Assembly: GCA_024643595.1 (NCBI GenBank)
Contig: JAHEMS010000114.1
Location: forward strand, 1 to 9,149
DNA from: Bacteroidota bacterium
GTDB lineage: Bacteria > Bacteroidota > Bacteroidia > Cytophagales > Cyclobacteriaceae
DNA length: 9,149 nt
Direction: 5' to 3'
Numbering within the stretch: the stretch's first letter is position 1; each line of letters starts with the position of its first letter. Below are positions 1 to 6,375 of the stretch, piece by piece. A model generated the notes under the pieces. The model was not told the origin of the DNA, made no database searches, and was given only the letters and a program-made list of their open reading frames with translations. The translations under genes were made by a program, and so were the position numbers.

Positions 1-379
1 TATCATATTCGGCAACCTGGTTCCCTACGGTGAAGTTTGGCGGACTGGCGCCAACGAGGCTACAGAATTAACCATTACGAAAGATATTCTTATAAATAAC
101 AAGCCACTTAAAGCTGGAACCTATTCAATATTCACCATTCCTGATAAGGATTCATGGACAATCATAATCAACAGTGATCTTGGCTTATGGGGATCGTATA
201 ATTACAACAGCAAGGTAGATATCGCCCGATTTACTGTACCTGTTAAAGTAATGCAAGGAGCTGTCTATGAACCTTTCACTATAATGATTGATCAAAAAAA
301 CGATAAAGCAGACATCATTCTTGCATGGGATACTGTGCAGGTGCGAATACCCATTCAGTTTAACGAACCGAAATTATAG
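1..379 (+). CDS. DUF2911 domain protein, C-terminal part (5' end outside window)
   Basis: The reading frame enters from the left edge (first full codon at base 2) and gives 125 residues ending at TAG 377-379. Near the start it carries the string VPYGEVWRTGANEATE, the hallmark of DUF2911 proteins of Bacteroidota and a few other phyla. Next comes the beta-rich stretch with AGTYSIFTIP and WTIIIN, and the conserved tail VKVM...EPFTI...ILAWDTVQVRIPI. DUF2911 proteins are normally exported proteins of about 170-290 residues. The signal peptide and start would lie upstream of the window, so export is inferred from the family. No enzymatic role is established and no catalytic residues are evident. 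Its stop codon shares one base with the GTG start of the next gene, so the two are probably co-transcribed and translationally coupled. Confidence 0.9.
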   Translation, partial: IIFGNLVPYGEVWRTGANEATELTITKDILINNKPLKAGTYSIFTIPDKDSWTIIINSDLGLWGSYNYNSKVDIARFTVPVKVMQGAVYEPFTIMIDQKNDKADIILAWDTVQVRIPIQFNEPKL

Positions 380-891
380 TGAAATCAGTTATTCTTAGTG
401 CTGCTTTGTTGGTGGTTTCAATCGCTTCCACACTAGCTCAGGACGTTTCTGAACTTAACCGAAGGAATGGCTTTAAAAGTATCAAACTGGGAAGTGAAAT
501 CGATAGTGTAAAGGGAGCCGTCTTCAAGAAAGGAATTATAGAATTAAAATATTTTGCTGCCAAACTTTACGAAACAAAACATCCTGATTATCAAACCATC
601 GGCGAAGTCACGGTAAAAAAGGTTCAACTTAAAACATACAAAAATCTGATTTACGAAATCGATGTAATTCTTCCTAAAGATCCTCGCGTAATGCAGGGAT
701 TGGAAAAATCGTATGGCGAGGCCACTTATAGTGTTCGCCTACATGCCTATTATTGGAATGCAGAAAACCTAAGCCTGGTCTTTAAAGGCGACGGTAAGAA
801 AATCCTGCTTGCTTATAAATCAGGGCCTATCATAAAAATGATGCATGAAGATAAAGCTAAAAAAGTTGATGAGGTAGCCGAAGATTTTTAA
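379..891 (+). CDS. Small secreted protein of unknown function
   Basis: This gene encodes 170 residues and starts with GTG. That start is preferred because Lys-Ser and a hydrophobic stretch follow at once, giving a clean signal peptide (residues 1-20, ending STLA before Gln21), and because no in-frame ATG lies nearby. The mature protein opens with NGFKSIKLGSEIDSVKG, a GFKxIKLG-type motif I associate with small exported Bacteroidota proteins. It ends with alternating hydrophobic strands (SYGEATYSVRLHAYYW, LSLVFKGDGKKILLAYKS), then a Lys/Glu-rich tail. It looks like a compact beta-rich periplasmic or secreted domain with no cysteines, lipobox or catalytic motif. The TAG/GTG one-base overlap with the DUF2911 gene suggests translational coupling and a shared envelope role. 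I cannot assign a function. Confidence 0.8.
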   Translation: MKSVILSAALLVVSIASTLAQDVSELNRRNGFKSIKLGSEIDSVKGAVFKKGIIELKYFAAKLYETKHPDYQTIGEVTVKKVQLKTYKNLIYEIDVILPKDPRVMQGLEKSYGEATYSVRLHAYYWNAENLSLVFKGDGKKILLAYKSGPIIKMMHEDKAKKVDEVAEDF

Positions 892-912
892 TAAGTCTCC
901 GGAAAATTCTTC
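880..912. terminator. Weak hairpin between convergent genes
   Basis: GAAGATTTT at 880-888 can pair with AAAATTCTTC at 903-912 (nine pairs, one bulged T, 14-nt loop). It spans the stop codon of the 170-residue protein gene and lies just past the stop of the convergent dehydrogenase gene, where a bidirectional terminator is expected. The stem is AT-rich and no uridine tract follows it on either strand, so intrinsic termination is only a possibility. Confidence 0.2.
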
Positions 913-917
913 ACAGT

Positions 918-2096
918 TTATCCTTTATACGCGATACGATAAATCACATTTGCCTGATCATCCGATATCAGGATGGATCCATCGGGAAGGACCAAGACAT
1001 CGACCGGGCGACCCCAAGCTTTTTGTCTGGATTCATCCAGCCAACCAGTGGCAAATGGTTGATAACTTACCACTTTACCATTTTCTGCCTTTACGATACT
1101 TAATCGATATCCACTTTTTTTTGATCTGTTCCAGGATCCATGTTCAGCCAGTATAATCTGGTTGTGATAGTCGAGGGGAAACATTTTACCGGTATAAAAT
1201 TTTAAACCCAAGGGAGCCACGTGTGCGCCTAAATTTTGCATGGGGCTTGTAAATTCATCACACGATCTTTTGCCGCCAAACTCAGGATCTTTGATGGTGC
1301 CTCCATGACAATATGGATACCCGAAATGAAGGCCTGCCCTTGAAGCTGCATTCAATTCGCATGGTGGGACATTATCTCCCATCATATCTCTTCCATTATC
1401 CGTAAACCACAGATCTTTTGTCTCAGGATGCCAGGCAAAGCCTACTGTATTTCTAATACCACTTGCGAATAACTCAAGGTCAGTTCCATTAGCATTCATC
1501 CTATGTATTGCAGCGTATACCTTATCTTTTGGTTCACAAATATTGCAAGGCGCACCTACAGGCACATACAATTTCCCATCAGGACCAAAAGCAATATATT
1601 TCCAGCCATGATGCGTTTCTTTAGGAAACTTATCATAGATAATTTCCGATTTACCCGGTGTATTTAATTTACTTTCAATGTCGCTGAACTTATGGATGCG
1701 ACTTACTTCTGCCACATATAAATTCCCGTCTTTAAAAGCAACCCCGTTAGGCATATTCAAGCCAGATGCAATCACCCATTTCTTATCCGCCTTATTATCT
1801 CCGTTAGTATCTTTTATCGCATAAACTTTATCTTCATTTCGATTTCCCACAAAGATGGTTCCGTTTGGAGAGATCGCCATTGATCTTGCGTTTTCAACTT
1901 CGGCGTATACACTTATAGAAAACCCTCTTGGAAGCGTAATGGAATTTAGTGGAAGGTCAGCGCTGGCATTGGTAATTGCAGGCATTGAAGTATCCAATTT
2001 CTCTTCGAACTGATTAATAATCGGCACTTCAAAACCATTAAAAAATAAAATTAAAACTACTACTGATACCGCAGAAAATAAATATAGTTTACCCAT
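918..2096 (-). CDS. PQQ-dependent sugar dehydrogenase (sorbosone dehydrogenase-type beta-propeller)
   Basis: This gene encodes 392 residues of the soluble glucose/sorbosone dehydrogenase family, six-bladed propellers that oxidise sugars or aldoses with a PQQ cofactor. Residues 6-22 form a hydrophobic signal or anchor segment without a clear lipobox, so the enzyme probably faces the periplasm. The propeller begins at about residue 55 (LPRGFSISVYAE). DTNGDNKAD at 96-104 resembles a calcium-binding loop. THHGWKYIAFGPDGKLYVPVG at 161-181 matches the family's catalytic-His region (His162 or His163). GIRNTVGFAWHP at 213-224 carries the family's PQQ-contacting Arg (Arg215). LILAEHGSWNR-like and WGRPVDV segments (about 314-366) close the fold. 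Cysteines at 184/187 (CNIC), 246, 263 and 279 could form disulfides. The substrate cannot be told from sequence, and some family members may not bind PQQ. It is transcribed alone, divergent from the ABC-F gene. Confidence 0.88.
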   Translation of the reverse strand: MGKLYLFSAVSVVVLILFFNGFEVPIINQFEEKLDTSMPAITNASADLPLNSITLPRGFSISVYAEVENARSMAISPNGTIFVGNRNEDKVYAIKDTNGDNKADKKWVIASGLNMPNGVAFKDGNLYVAEVSRIHKFSDIESKLNTPGKSEIIYDKFPKETHHGWKYIAFGPDGKLYVPVGAPCNICEPKDKVYAAIHRMNANGTDLELFASGIRNTVGFAWHPETKDLWFTDNGRDMMGDNVPPCELNAASRAGLHFGYPYCHGGTIKDPEFGGKRSCDEFTSPMQNLGAHVAPLGLKFYTGKMFPLDYHNQIILAEHGSWNRSKKSGYRLSIVKAENGKVVSYQPFATGWLDESRQKAWGRPVDVLVLPDGSILISDDQANVIYRIAYKG

Positions 2097-2251
2097 AAAG
2101 TTTGAAATCTAAAATCAATGAAATTACACCACTAAATTTTAACAGGACAAATATGAATAAGTTACTGATCAAAATCATAGCAATTTTGACGACTGGAGAA
2201 AGCACCATGATCACAATCATACTTATTTTAGCGTGAGCGTCTTTTTAACAC

Positions 2252-2259
2252 TACCTTTG
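2252..2259 (+). promoter_or_regulatory. Bacteroidota-type -7 promoter element for the ABC-F gene
   Basis: TACCTTTG is an exact match to the TAnnTTTG -7 consensus used by the primary sigma factor of Bacteroidota. It lies 18 nt upstream of the ATG at 2278. Transcription would start near 2265, giving a leader of only about a dozen nucleotides made mostly of U. The upstream -33 element is weak: there is no clean TTG at the usual 17-23 nt spacing, only a T-rich patch near 2226-2229. Confidence 0.5.
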
Positions 2260-2277
2260 CAGTAATTTTTTTTCAAA

Positions 2278-4203
2278 ATGATATCTATTTCATCTATTTC
2301 ATATTATATCGGTGGCCGGGCGCTTTATGAAAACGCTTCTATGTTTATAAAAACCGACGATAAAATCGGACTGATCGGACTTAACGGTAGGGGAAAATCA
2401 ACTTTGTTGAAAATCATCAACGGAGACATCACTATCGATAAGGGGGCTATCAGCAAGGCTAAGGATTGCACCATTGGCTTTTTAAACCAGGATCTCCTGT
2501 CCTATCAATCCGAGGATGCAATTCTTACAGTCGCCATGGAGGCATTCAAAGAAGCGGTTGATACGCAACGAGAAATTGAGCGAATATTAAACCAACTTGA
2601 GAAAGAATATTCAGATGATCTGGTGGATAAACTAACAAAACTTCAGGAAAAATTTGAGCATCTTGATGGATATACCATGCAAGCTAAAGCGGAAGAGGTT
2701 TTAGAGGGTATTGGCTTTACTACCAAAGATTTGCACCGACCACTAAAGGAATTTTCAGGAGGATGGCGAATGCGAGTAATGCTGGCTAAACTACTATTAG
2801 AAAAACCGTCATGCCTGATGTTGGATGAACCCACCAACCACCTTGACCTCCCTTCCATTGAATGGGTTGAAAATTACCTGCGTAACTATGATGGAGCTGT
2901 TGTCATTGTGTCTCACGATCGTACCTTTTTGAATAATGTAATTTCCAAAACAGTAGAAGTTACTAACCTGGATTTAGTAACCTATGAGGGGAATTATTCC
3001 TATTATTTAAGGGAGAAGGAAATGCGTGAAGAAATCCAGCAGAATGCCTTTGAGAATCAACAATCTAAAATTAGACAAACCGAACGTTTTATTGAGCGCT
3101 TTAGAGCTAAAGCAACTAAATCTAAGCAAGTACAGTCACGTGTAAAAGCACTAGAACGAATGGACATGATTGATGAGGTGGTGCACGACACCGCCGCTGT
3201 CAATTTTAGGTTCGCATTCAAACAACCGTCAGGGCGGCATGTGGTATCATTGAAGGACATAACGAAGGAATATGGTAGCCAGGTAATTCTAAAGCATGCC
3301 AATGCTGGAATTGAACGAGGAGACAAAATCGCGTTGATCGGGGCGAACGGTAAAGGTAAATCCACCCTTCTGCGAATTATTGCAAACACGGAAAAGATAG
3401 AGGGCGAATCCATTGTTGGACATAATGTCATTTATGGTTTCTATGCTCAACATCAGCTTGAGTCATTGCATGTAGACAATGAAATTCTGGATGAACTTAA
3501 GCAAGCTGGCAGTGGAAAATCTGAACAAGAATTAAGAAATGTTTTGGGTTGCTTCCTATTCTCGGATGAAGATGTGTTTAAAAAAATAAAAGTATTATCC
3601 GGTGGCGAAAAGTCACGGGTGGCGTTGGCAAAGACACTTATCTCTGAGGCCAATTTTCTACTGCTTGATGAACCTACTAACCACCTTGATTTCATCTCAG
3701 AAAACATTCTTATTCAGGCATTACAACAATACCAAGGTAGCTTTGTAGTTGTTTCTCACAATCGTCATTTTGTTAATCAGGTGGCCAATAAGATATGGTA
3801 TATTGAAAACCATCAAATAAAAGAATATCCAGGTACCTATGAGGAATATGAATTCTGGAAAAAGAAAAATGAAATCACAGGACTTAATCAACCTATGGCA
3901 GAAAATAAATCCGAGTTTAAACCAGCTAAAAAAGTTCCAAACAAGAACCCCATTAAAGTCAACGAAAAGAAAATAAAATCCCTTAATCAGGACTTAAAAA
4001 AAGTGGAGGAGGTGATTCAAAAACTGGAGGCGGAGAAGAAGTTCATTGAAGCTGAAATGGCCAAGCCCGAAATCTATAGTAATTTCGACAAACTCGCGCA
4101 AGTACAGAAAACCTTTGACTCACTCAACGCCTCATTGCAAGAAGAAAATTCAAAGTGGGAAAAAATTATTCTTGAAATGGATGAACTGGAGACAGCCGGA
4201 TAA
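2278..4203 (+). CDS. ABC-F family ribosome-associated ATPase (YheS/YdiF/Uup-like)
   Basis: This gene encodes 641 residues with the complete ABC-F layout: two ATP-binding cassettes and no transmembrane domain. Domain 1 has Walker A GLNGRGKST (34-42), signature FSGGWRMR (159-166), Walker B ending LDEPTNHLD (catalytic Glu184) and SHDR (His213). The linker at about 245-300 contains RFRAKATKSKQVQSR, the P-site tRNA-interaction motif. Domain 2 has GANGKGKST (355-363), LSGGEKSRVALAKTL (440-454), LLLDEPTNHLD (Glu465) and SHNR (His494). Residues 555-637 form a charged coiled coil, as in Uup and YheS-type members. ABC-F proteins bind the ribosomal E site and relieve stalled or mispositioned translation; some confer antibiotic resistance. 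The FSGGWRMR signature and length (YheS is about 637) favour a housekeeping YheS/YdiF-type factor over a resistance determinant. All catalytic residues are intact. The stop is one base from the convergent gene's stop. Confidence 0.95.
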   Translation: MISISSISYYIGGRALYENASMFIKTDDKIGLIGLNGRGKSTLLKIINGDITIDKGAISKAKDCTIGFLNQDLLSYQSEDAILTVAMEAFKEAVDTQREIERILNQLEKEYSDDLVDKLTKLQEKFEHLDGYTMQAKAEEVLEGIGFTTKDLHRPLKEFSGGWRMRVMLAKLLLEKPSCLMLDEPTNHLDLPSIEWVENYLRNYDGAVVIVSHDRTFLNNVISKTVEVTNLDLVTYEGNYSYYLREKEMREEIQQNAFENQQSKIRQTERFIERFRAKATKSKQVQSRVKALERMDMIDEVVHDTAAVNFRFAFKQPSGRHVVSLKDITKEYGSQVILKHANAGIERGDKIALIGANGKGKSTLLRIIANTEKIEGESIVGHNVIYGFYAQHQLESLHVDNEILDELKQAGSGKSEQELRNVLGCFLFSDEDVFKKIKVLSGGEKSRVALAKTLISEANFLLLDEPTNHLDFISENILIQALQQYQGSFVVVSHNRHFVNQVANKIWYIENHQIKEYPGTYEEYEFWKKKNEITGLNQPMAENKSEFKPAKKVPNKNPIKVNEKKIKSLNQDLKKVEEVIQKLEAEKKFIEAEMAKPEIYSNFDKLAQVQKTFDSLNASLQEENSKWEKIILEMDELETAG

Positions 4204-4204
4204 C

Positions 4205-4822
4205 TTACTTCCAGCCGACTGCAAGCCAAAACATTAAACGATTCATTTCATTCTTGATAGTCTTATTACTAGGTTCTCCCAAAACATAATTATTATTATT
4301 CCAATAATAAGTGGGATATTCATAATAGGAGGTTAGTAGTTGAGTTTTGTGACCTATCCCGAATGAAATCCGTATTTTATCATACTTTATTCTGTATCCC
4401 AAACTATAACCGTATACTTTCCCTCCTTTTGAGTTTTGATAACCATATTCCGGGTAATTGGGCAGTCTCCATGTAGCCAATGATTCCCCATAATTCATTT
4501 CAACATAGAGCGCATTCTTTTTTCCAATTAAATCCCAACTAACTGTACCAAATACCGGCATCGTATTCCATTCAGAATACGAATCCAATCCGACACCTAC
4601 GCCTACTCTTAATTTTCTGCCTACCTTTATTCCATGAGTAGTTGCTGCACTAAAACTGATTTCCTTGCCTTTTGAACAAGAGTTACATCCAATTAATGCA
4701 CCCGATTGAATTTGAAAATAGTATTCTACCTTTCTCTTATTAAGAGAATCCAGAGGGATTTCTTGCGAATGAGCAACCACCCATGTCATCAAGTTTACAA
4801 TTAGAAGTGCCGTTGATTTCAT
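4205..4822 (-). CDS. Small outer-membrane beta-barrel protein
   Basis: This gene encodes 205 residues. A signal peptide (1-19) ends AHS before Gln20. The mature part is a series of amphipathic strands separated by turns (YYFQIQSG, HGIKVGRKLRVGVGVGLDSYSEW, MPVFGTVSWDLIG, ALYVEMNYGES, YGYSLGYRIKY, IRISFGIGHKTQ, MFWLAVGWK). This is typical of small Bacteroidota outer-membrane barrels in which a phrase like LGLGVGLD...PVF recurs. A CNSC pair (Cys46, Cys49) in the first loop is unusual and could be a disulfide or metal site. Its ATG overlaps the stop of the upstream LVIVD gene by four bases (ATGA), so the two are almost certainly coupled. The stop is one base from the convergent ABC-F stop, leaving no room for a separate terminator. 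The ligand or role is unknown; a membrane partner for the LVIVD protein is a reasonable inference. Confidence 0.8.
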   Translation of the reverse strand: MKSTALLIVNLMTWVVAHSQEIPLDSLNKRKVEYYFQIQSGALIGCNSCSKGKEISFSAATTHGIKVGRKLRVGVGVGLDSYSEWNTMPVFGTVSWDLIGKKNALYVEMNYGESLATWRLPNYPEYGYQNSKGGKVYGYSLGYRIKYDKIRISFGIGHKTQLLTSYYEYPTYYWNNNNYVLGEPSNKTIKNEMNRLMFWLAVGWK

Positions 4823-6135
4823 TGATTCAAAATCGGTAACTGACTGATTAACTTTATGTTCTTTATATCAGAATAGTCATATTGATTCAAACCATCTTTG
4901 CCGATTACCATTGCCACATGCTGATATGGAATCACATCAAAGGCATCAATATTCTTATAGTGGGCCAGTTGATTTTCCGAAATAGAAAGCACGTCATTTG
5001 CATCATATGCTTTCAACCCATCAGATCCATCACAAATGAACAGTAATCCCCCATCAATGCCCAAACCATGCGGATTGGTCATTGGGTAAATTTTTACAAT
5101 TGCGGGTGCATTGAGATTACTGATATCGATTACTTCAAGTTGATTTGTGAATCCTTCACAGACTGATCCACTGCGTAACGTAACGTACGCAAAATCACCT
5201 TCAACAACCACAGGATCACAACTACGAACATGCGCATATTGACTGATGACCTTAGGTAATGCGGGTGTTTGAATATCAAGGATATACATACCTGTTCTCG
5301 AACCAACAAAGAGATTATTCCCGTGTGGAAATATAGTTTCAACATCCCAGGATAAAGGAATTTCATTTTTAGCCGTTGGTTGTGCGGTAAGTGTTATATC
5401 GACTACATCCAGATTTGAACCATCCAGTCCATAAAGAAAATTTCCATGAATAGTAAACCTGGCCATTGATCCGCCAATACCAGAATTACTACCTGCCGTC
5501 GGTGCAAAGGCAGTCTTTGTGTTAAACGAAGAAGCCATATCGGCCTGCATAGCTATGCCACCACTATATAAAATTCCTCCCCAAGGCTGATAAATTGCAT
5601 TACATTCTGTGGCATCCACCGTTACTTGTTCAGTTTTTTTCCAATCTGTCAAAATTCCTTTGCCAGAAGAAACAAGCATTCCCATTGTGGTATAGTTATT
5701 AAACAAATGTTCTACTCGATTCACTTCTTTGATCCTATTGAGGTCAGAAATATCAAAGACTACCAGGTCCACATAACTATCTGCATAAAGTATCTTATCA
5801 CTTATGGCTAGATCATAATTACCTGGAATGTTAAGAAAACTCAGTGGGACTGGATTTTTGGGATTTCTATTGTCAATAATGTGAATACCTTTCCCTGATT
5901 CATTGATAAATAAAATTCCATCTTTAAAATAAATCCGGCCAATATCCGAAAGAGGCTTGGGTTCTACCATTGAAACTGCCGCCTTAATTTCCGCTGACGT
6001 GGAATAGACTGGCTCGTAGTAAACAAAATGATAAGTCTCCTCGCACTTATCGGTGCATTCGGTTAAAGAAAAGGAGAAGATAATGAGGTAGAAAAAAAAG
6101 GCGATGCGAGAGTAAATGGATGATGCCTGTTCCAT
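4819..6135 (-). CDS. LVIVD-repeat beta-propeller, putative lipoprotein
   Basis: This gene encodes 438 residues. The N-terminus has a hydrophobic export segment (11-25) followed by Cys27 in SLTEC. That is a poor lipobox because of Glu at -1, but the CTDKCEETYHFVYYEPVY continuation resembles a recurring N-terminus of Bacteroidota LVIVD lipoproteins. Repeat units with the pattern (hydrophobic)xxxGxxLYVxxxxxxLxVxDIsxxxxP are visible at about 66-100, 105-138, 225-258, 265-299, 307-352, 356-390 and 398-433, with a diverged stretch at about 149-178. Together they suggest a seven- or eight-bladed propeller. A Gly/Ser/Ala-rich loop lies at 190-225. LVIVD proteins are surface-associated and have no defined biochemical activity. 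The gene lies 72 bp downstream of a 39-residue membrane protein gene in the sigma/anti-sigma cluster and is coupled to the barrel gene after it. Lipidation is likely but not certain. Confidence 0.85.
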   Translation of the reverse strand: MEQASSIYSRIAFFFYLIIFSFSLTECTDKCEETYHFVYYEPVYSTSAEIKAAVSMVEPKPLSDIGRIYFKDGILFINESGKGIHIIDNRNPKNPVPLSFLNIPGNYDLAISDKILYADSYVDLVVFDISDLNRIKEVNRVEHLFNNYTTMGMLVSSGKGILTDWKKTEQVTVDATECNAIYQPWGGILYSGGIAMQADMASSFNTKTAFAPTAGSNSGIGGSMARFTIHGNFLYGLDGSNLDVVDITLTAQPTAKNEIPLSWDVETIFPHGNNLFVGSRTGMYILDIQTPALPKVISQYAHVRSCDPVVVEGDFAYVTLRSGSVCEGFTNQLEVIDISNLNAPAIVKIYPMTNPHGLGIDGGLLFICDGSDGLKAYDANDVLSISENQLAHYKNIDAFDVIPYQHVAMVIGKDGLNQYDYSDIKNIKLISQLPILNQ

Positions 6136-6139
6136 AGTC

Positions 6140-6181
6140 TTTTGGGTTTTGGTTACTTATTTGACCCGCACAAACCCAAAA
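6140..6181 (-). repeat. 10-bp perfect inverted repeat in the LVIVD gene leader
   Basis: TTTTGGGTTT at 6140-6149 is the exact reverse complement of AAACCCAAAA at 6172-6181, with 22 nt between the arms. It ends five bases before the LVIVD start codon at 6135. It has no adjacent U-tract on either strand, so it does not look like an intrinsic terminator. A leader-RNA hairpin controlling translation of the LVIVD gene, or a DNA operator, fits the position better. Confidence 0.4.
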
Positions 6182-6207
6182 TAGTTGGAAACCCAGAATT
6201 AAAAATA

Positions 6208-6327
6208 TCAAAAATAAATATGCCTCCGTTCAAGAAGAACACTTATTAACAATAAGGCAACTACAAAAAGCAGAGCGAATAATCCAGGTTTTACTTTTTC
6301 TGCAATAAAAGTTAACATTGATTTCAT
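6208..6327 (-). CDS. 39-residue single-pass membrane protein
   Basis: A short minus-strand reading frame runs from ATG (6325-6327) to TGA (6208-6210). It encodes an amphipathic, positively charged N-terminus (MKSMLTFIAEKVK), one hydrophobic helix at about residues 15-32 (GLFALLFVVALLLISVLL) and a basic/aromatic tail ERRHIYF. An AGGA lies six bases upstream of the ATG, one of the better ribosome-binding sites in this window, which supports real translation. It begins 48 bp after the stop of the anti-sigma/barrel gene and ends 72 bp before the LVIVD gene, in the same orientation. It therefore sits inside the sigma-factor cluster and fills what would otherwise be a 240-bp gap. It has no recognisable family. 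Possible roles include a modulator of the anti-sigma factor or a small stress-response membrane peptide. The coding call rests on hydrophobicity, ribosome-binding site and position only. Confidence 0.5.
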   Translation of the reverse strand: MKSMLTFIAEKVKPGLFALLFVVALLLISVLLERRHIYF

Positions 6328-6375
6328 AGTAATTCCTTTAGGTTAATAGAAAAGCTATCACTATAACGATTGCTC

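Noticed and set aside
355..495. SHNR instead of SHDR in the second cassette of the ABC-F protein as a sign of a defective ATPase
   Set aside because: The histidine (His494) and the catalytic Glu465 are both present; the Asp to Asn change is next to the key residue and not expected to inactivate. Coordinates here are protein residues spanning the second cassette, corresponding to bases 3340-3762.
950..1156. Plus-strand open frame of 68 codons
   Set aside because: It is antisense to the conserved C-terminal propeller of the dehydrogenase, and its product is low-complexity His/Pro/Trp-rich.
3057..3431. Minus-strand open frame of 124 codons inside the ABC-F gene
   Set aside because: It lies antisense to intact ABC-F coding sequence covering the linker and second Walker A region. 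Its translation has no recognisable domain, so it is a shadow of the real gene.
4186..4214. CTGGA/TCCAG pairing and a CAGCCG direct repeat around the ABC-F stop as a terminator
   Set aside because: Only five pairs form around a 19-nt loop and no T-run follows on either strand; the six-base repeat is within chance.
4046..4237. Plus-strand 63-codon frame crossing the end of the ABC-F gene
   Set aside because: It is out of frame with the ABC-F coiled coil, which continues intact to its own stop, and the product has no plausible features.
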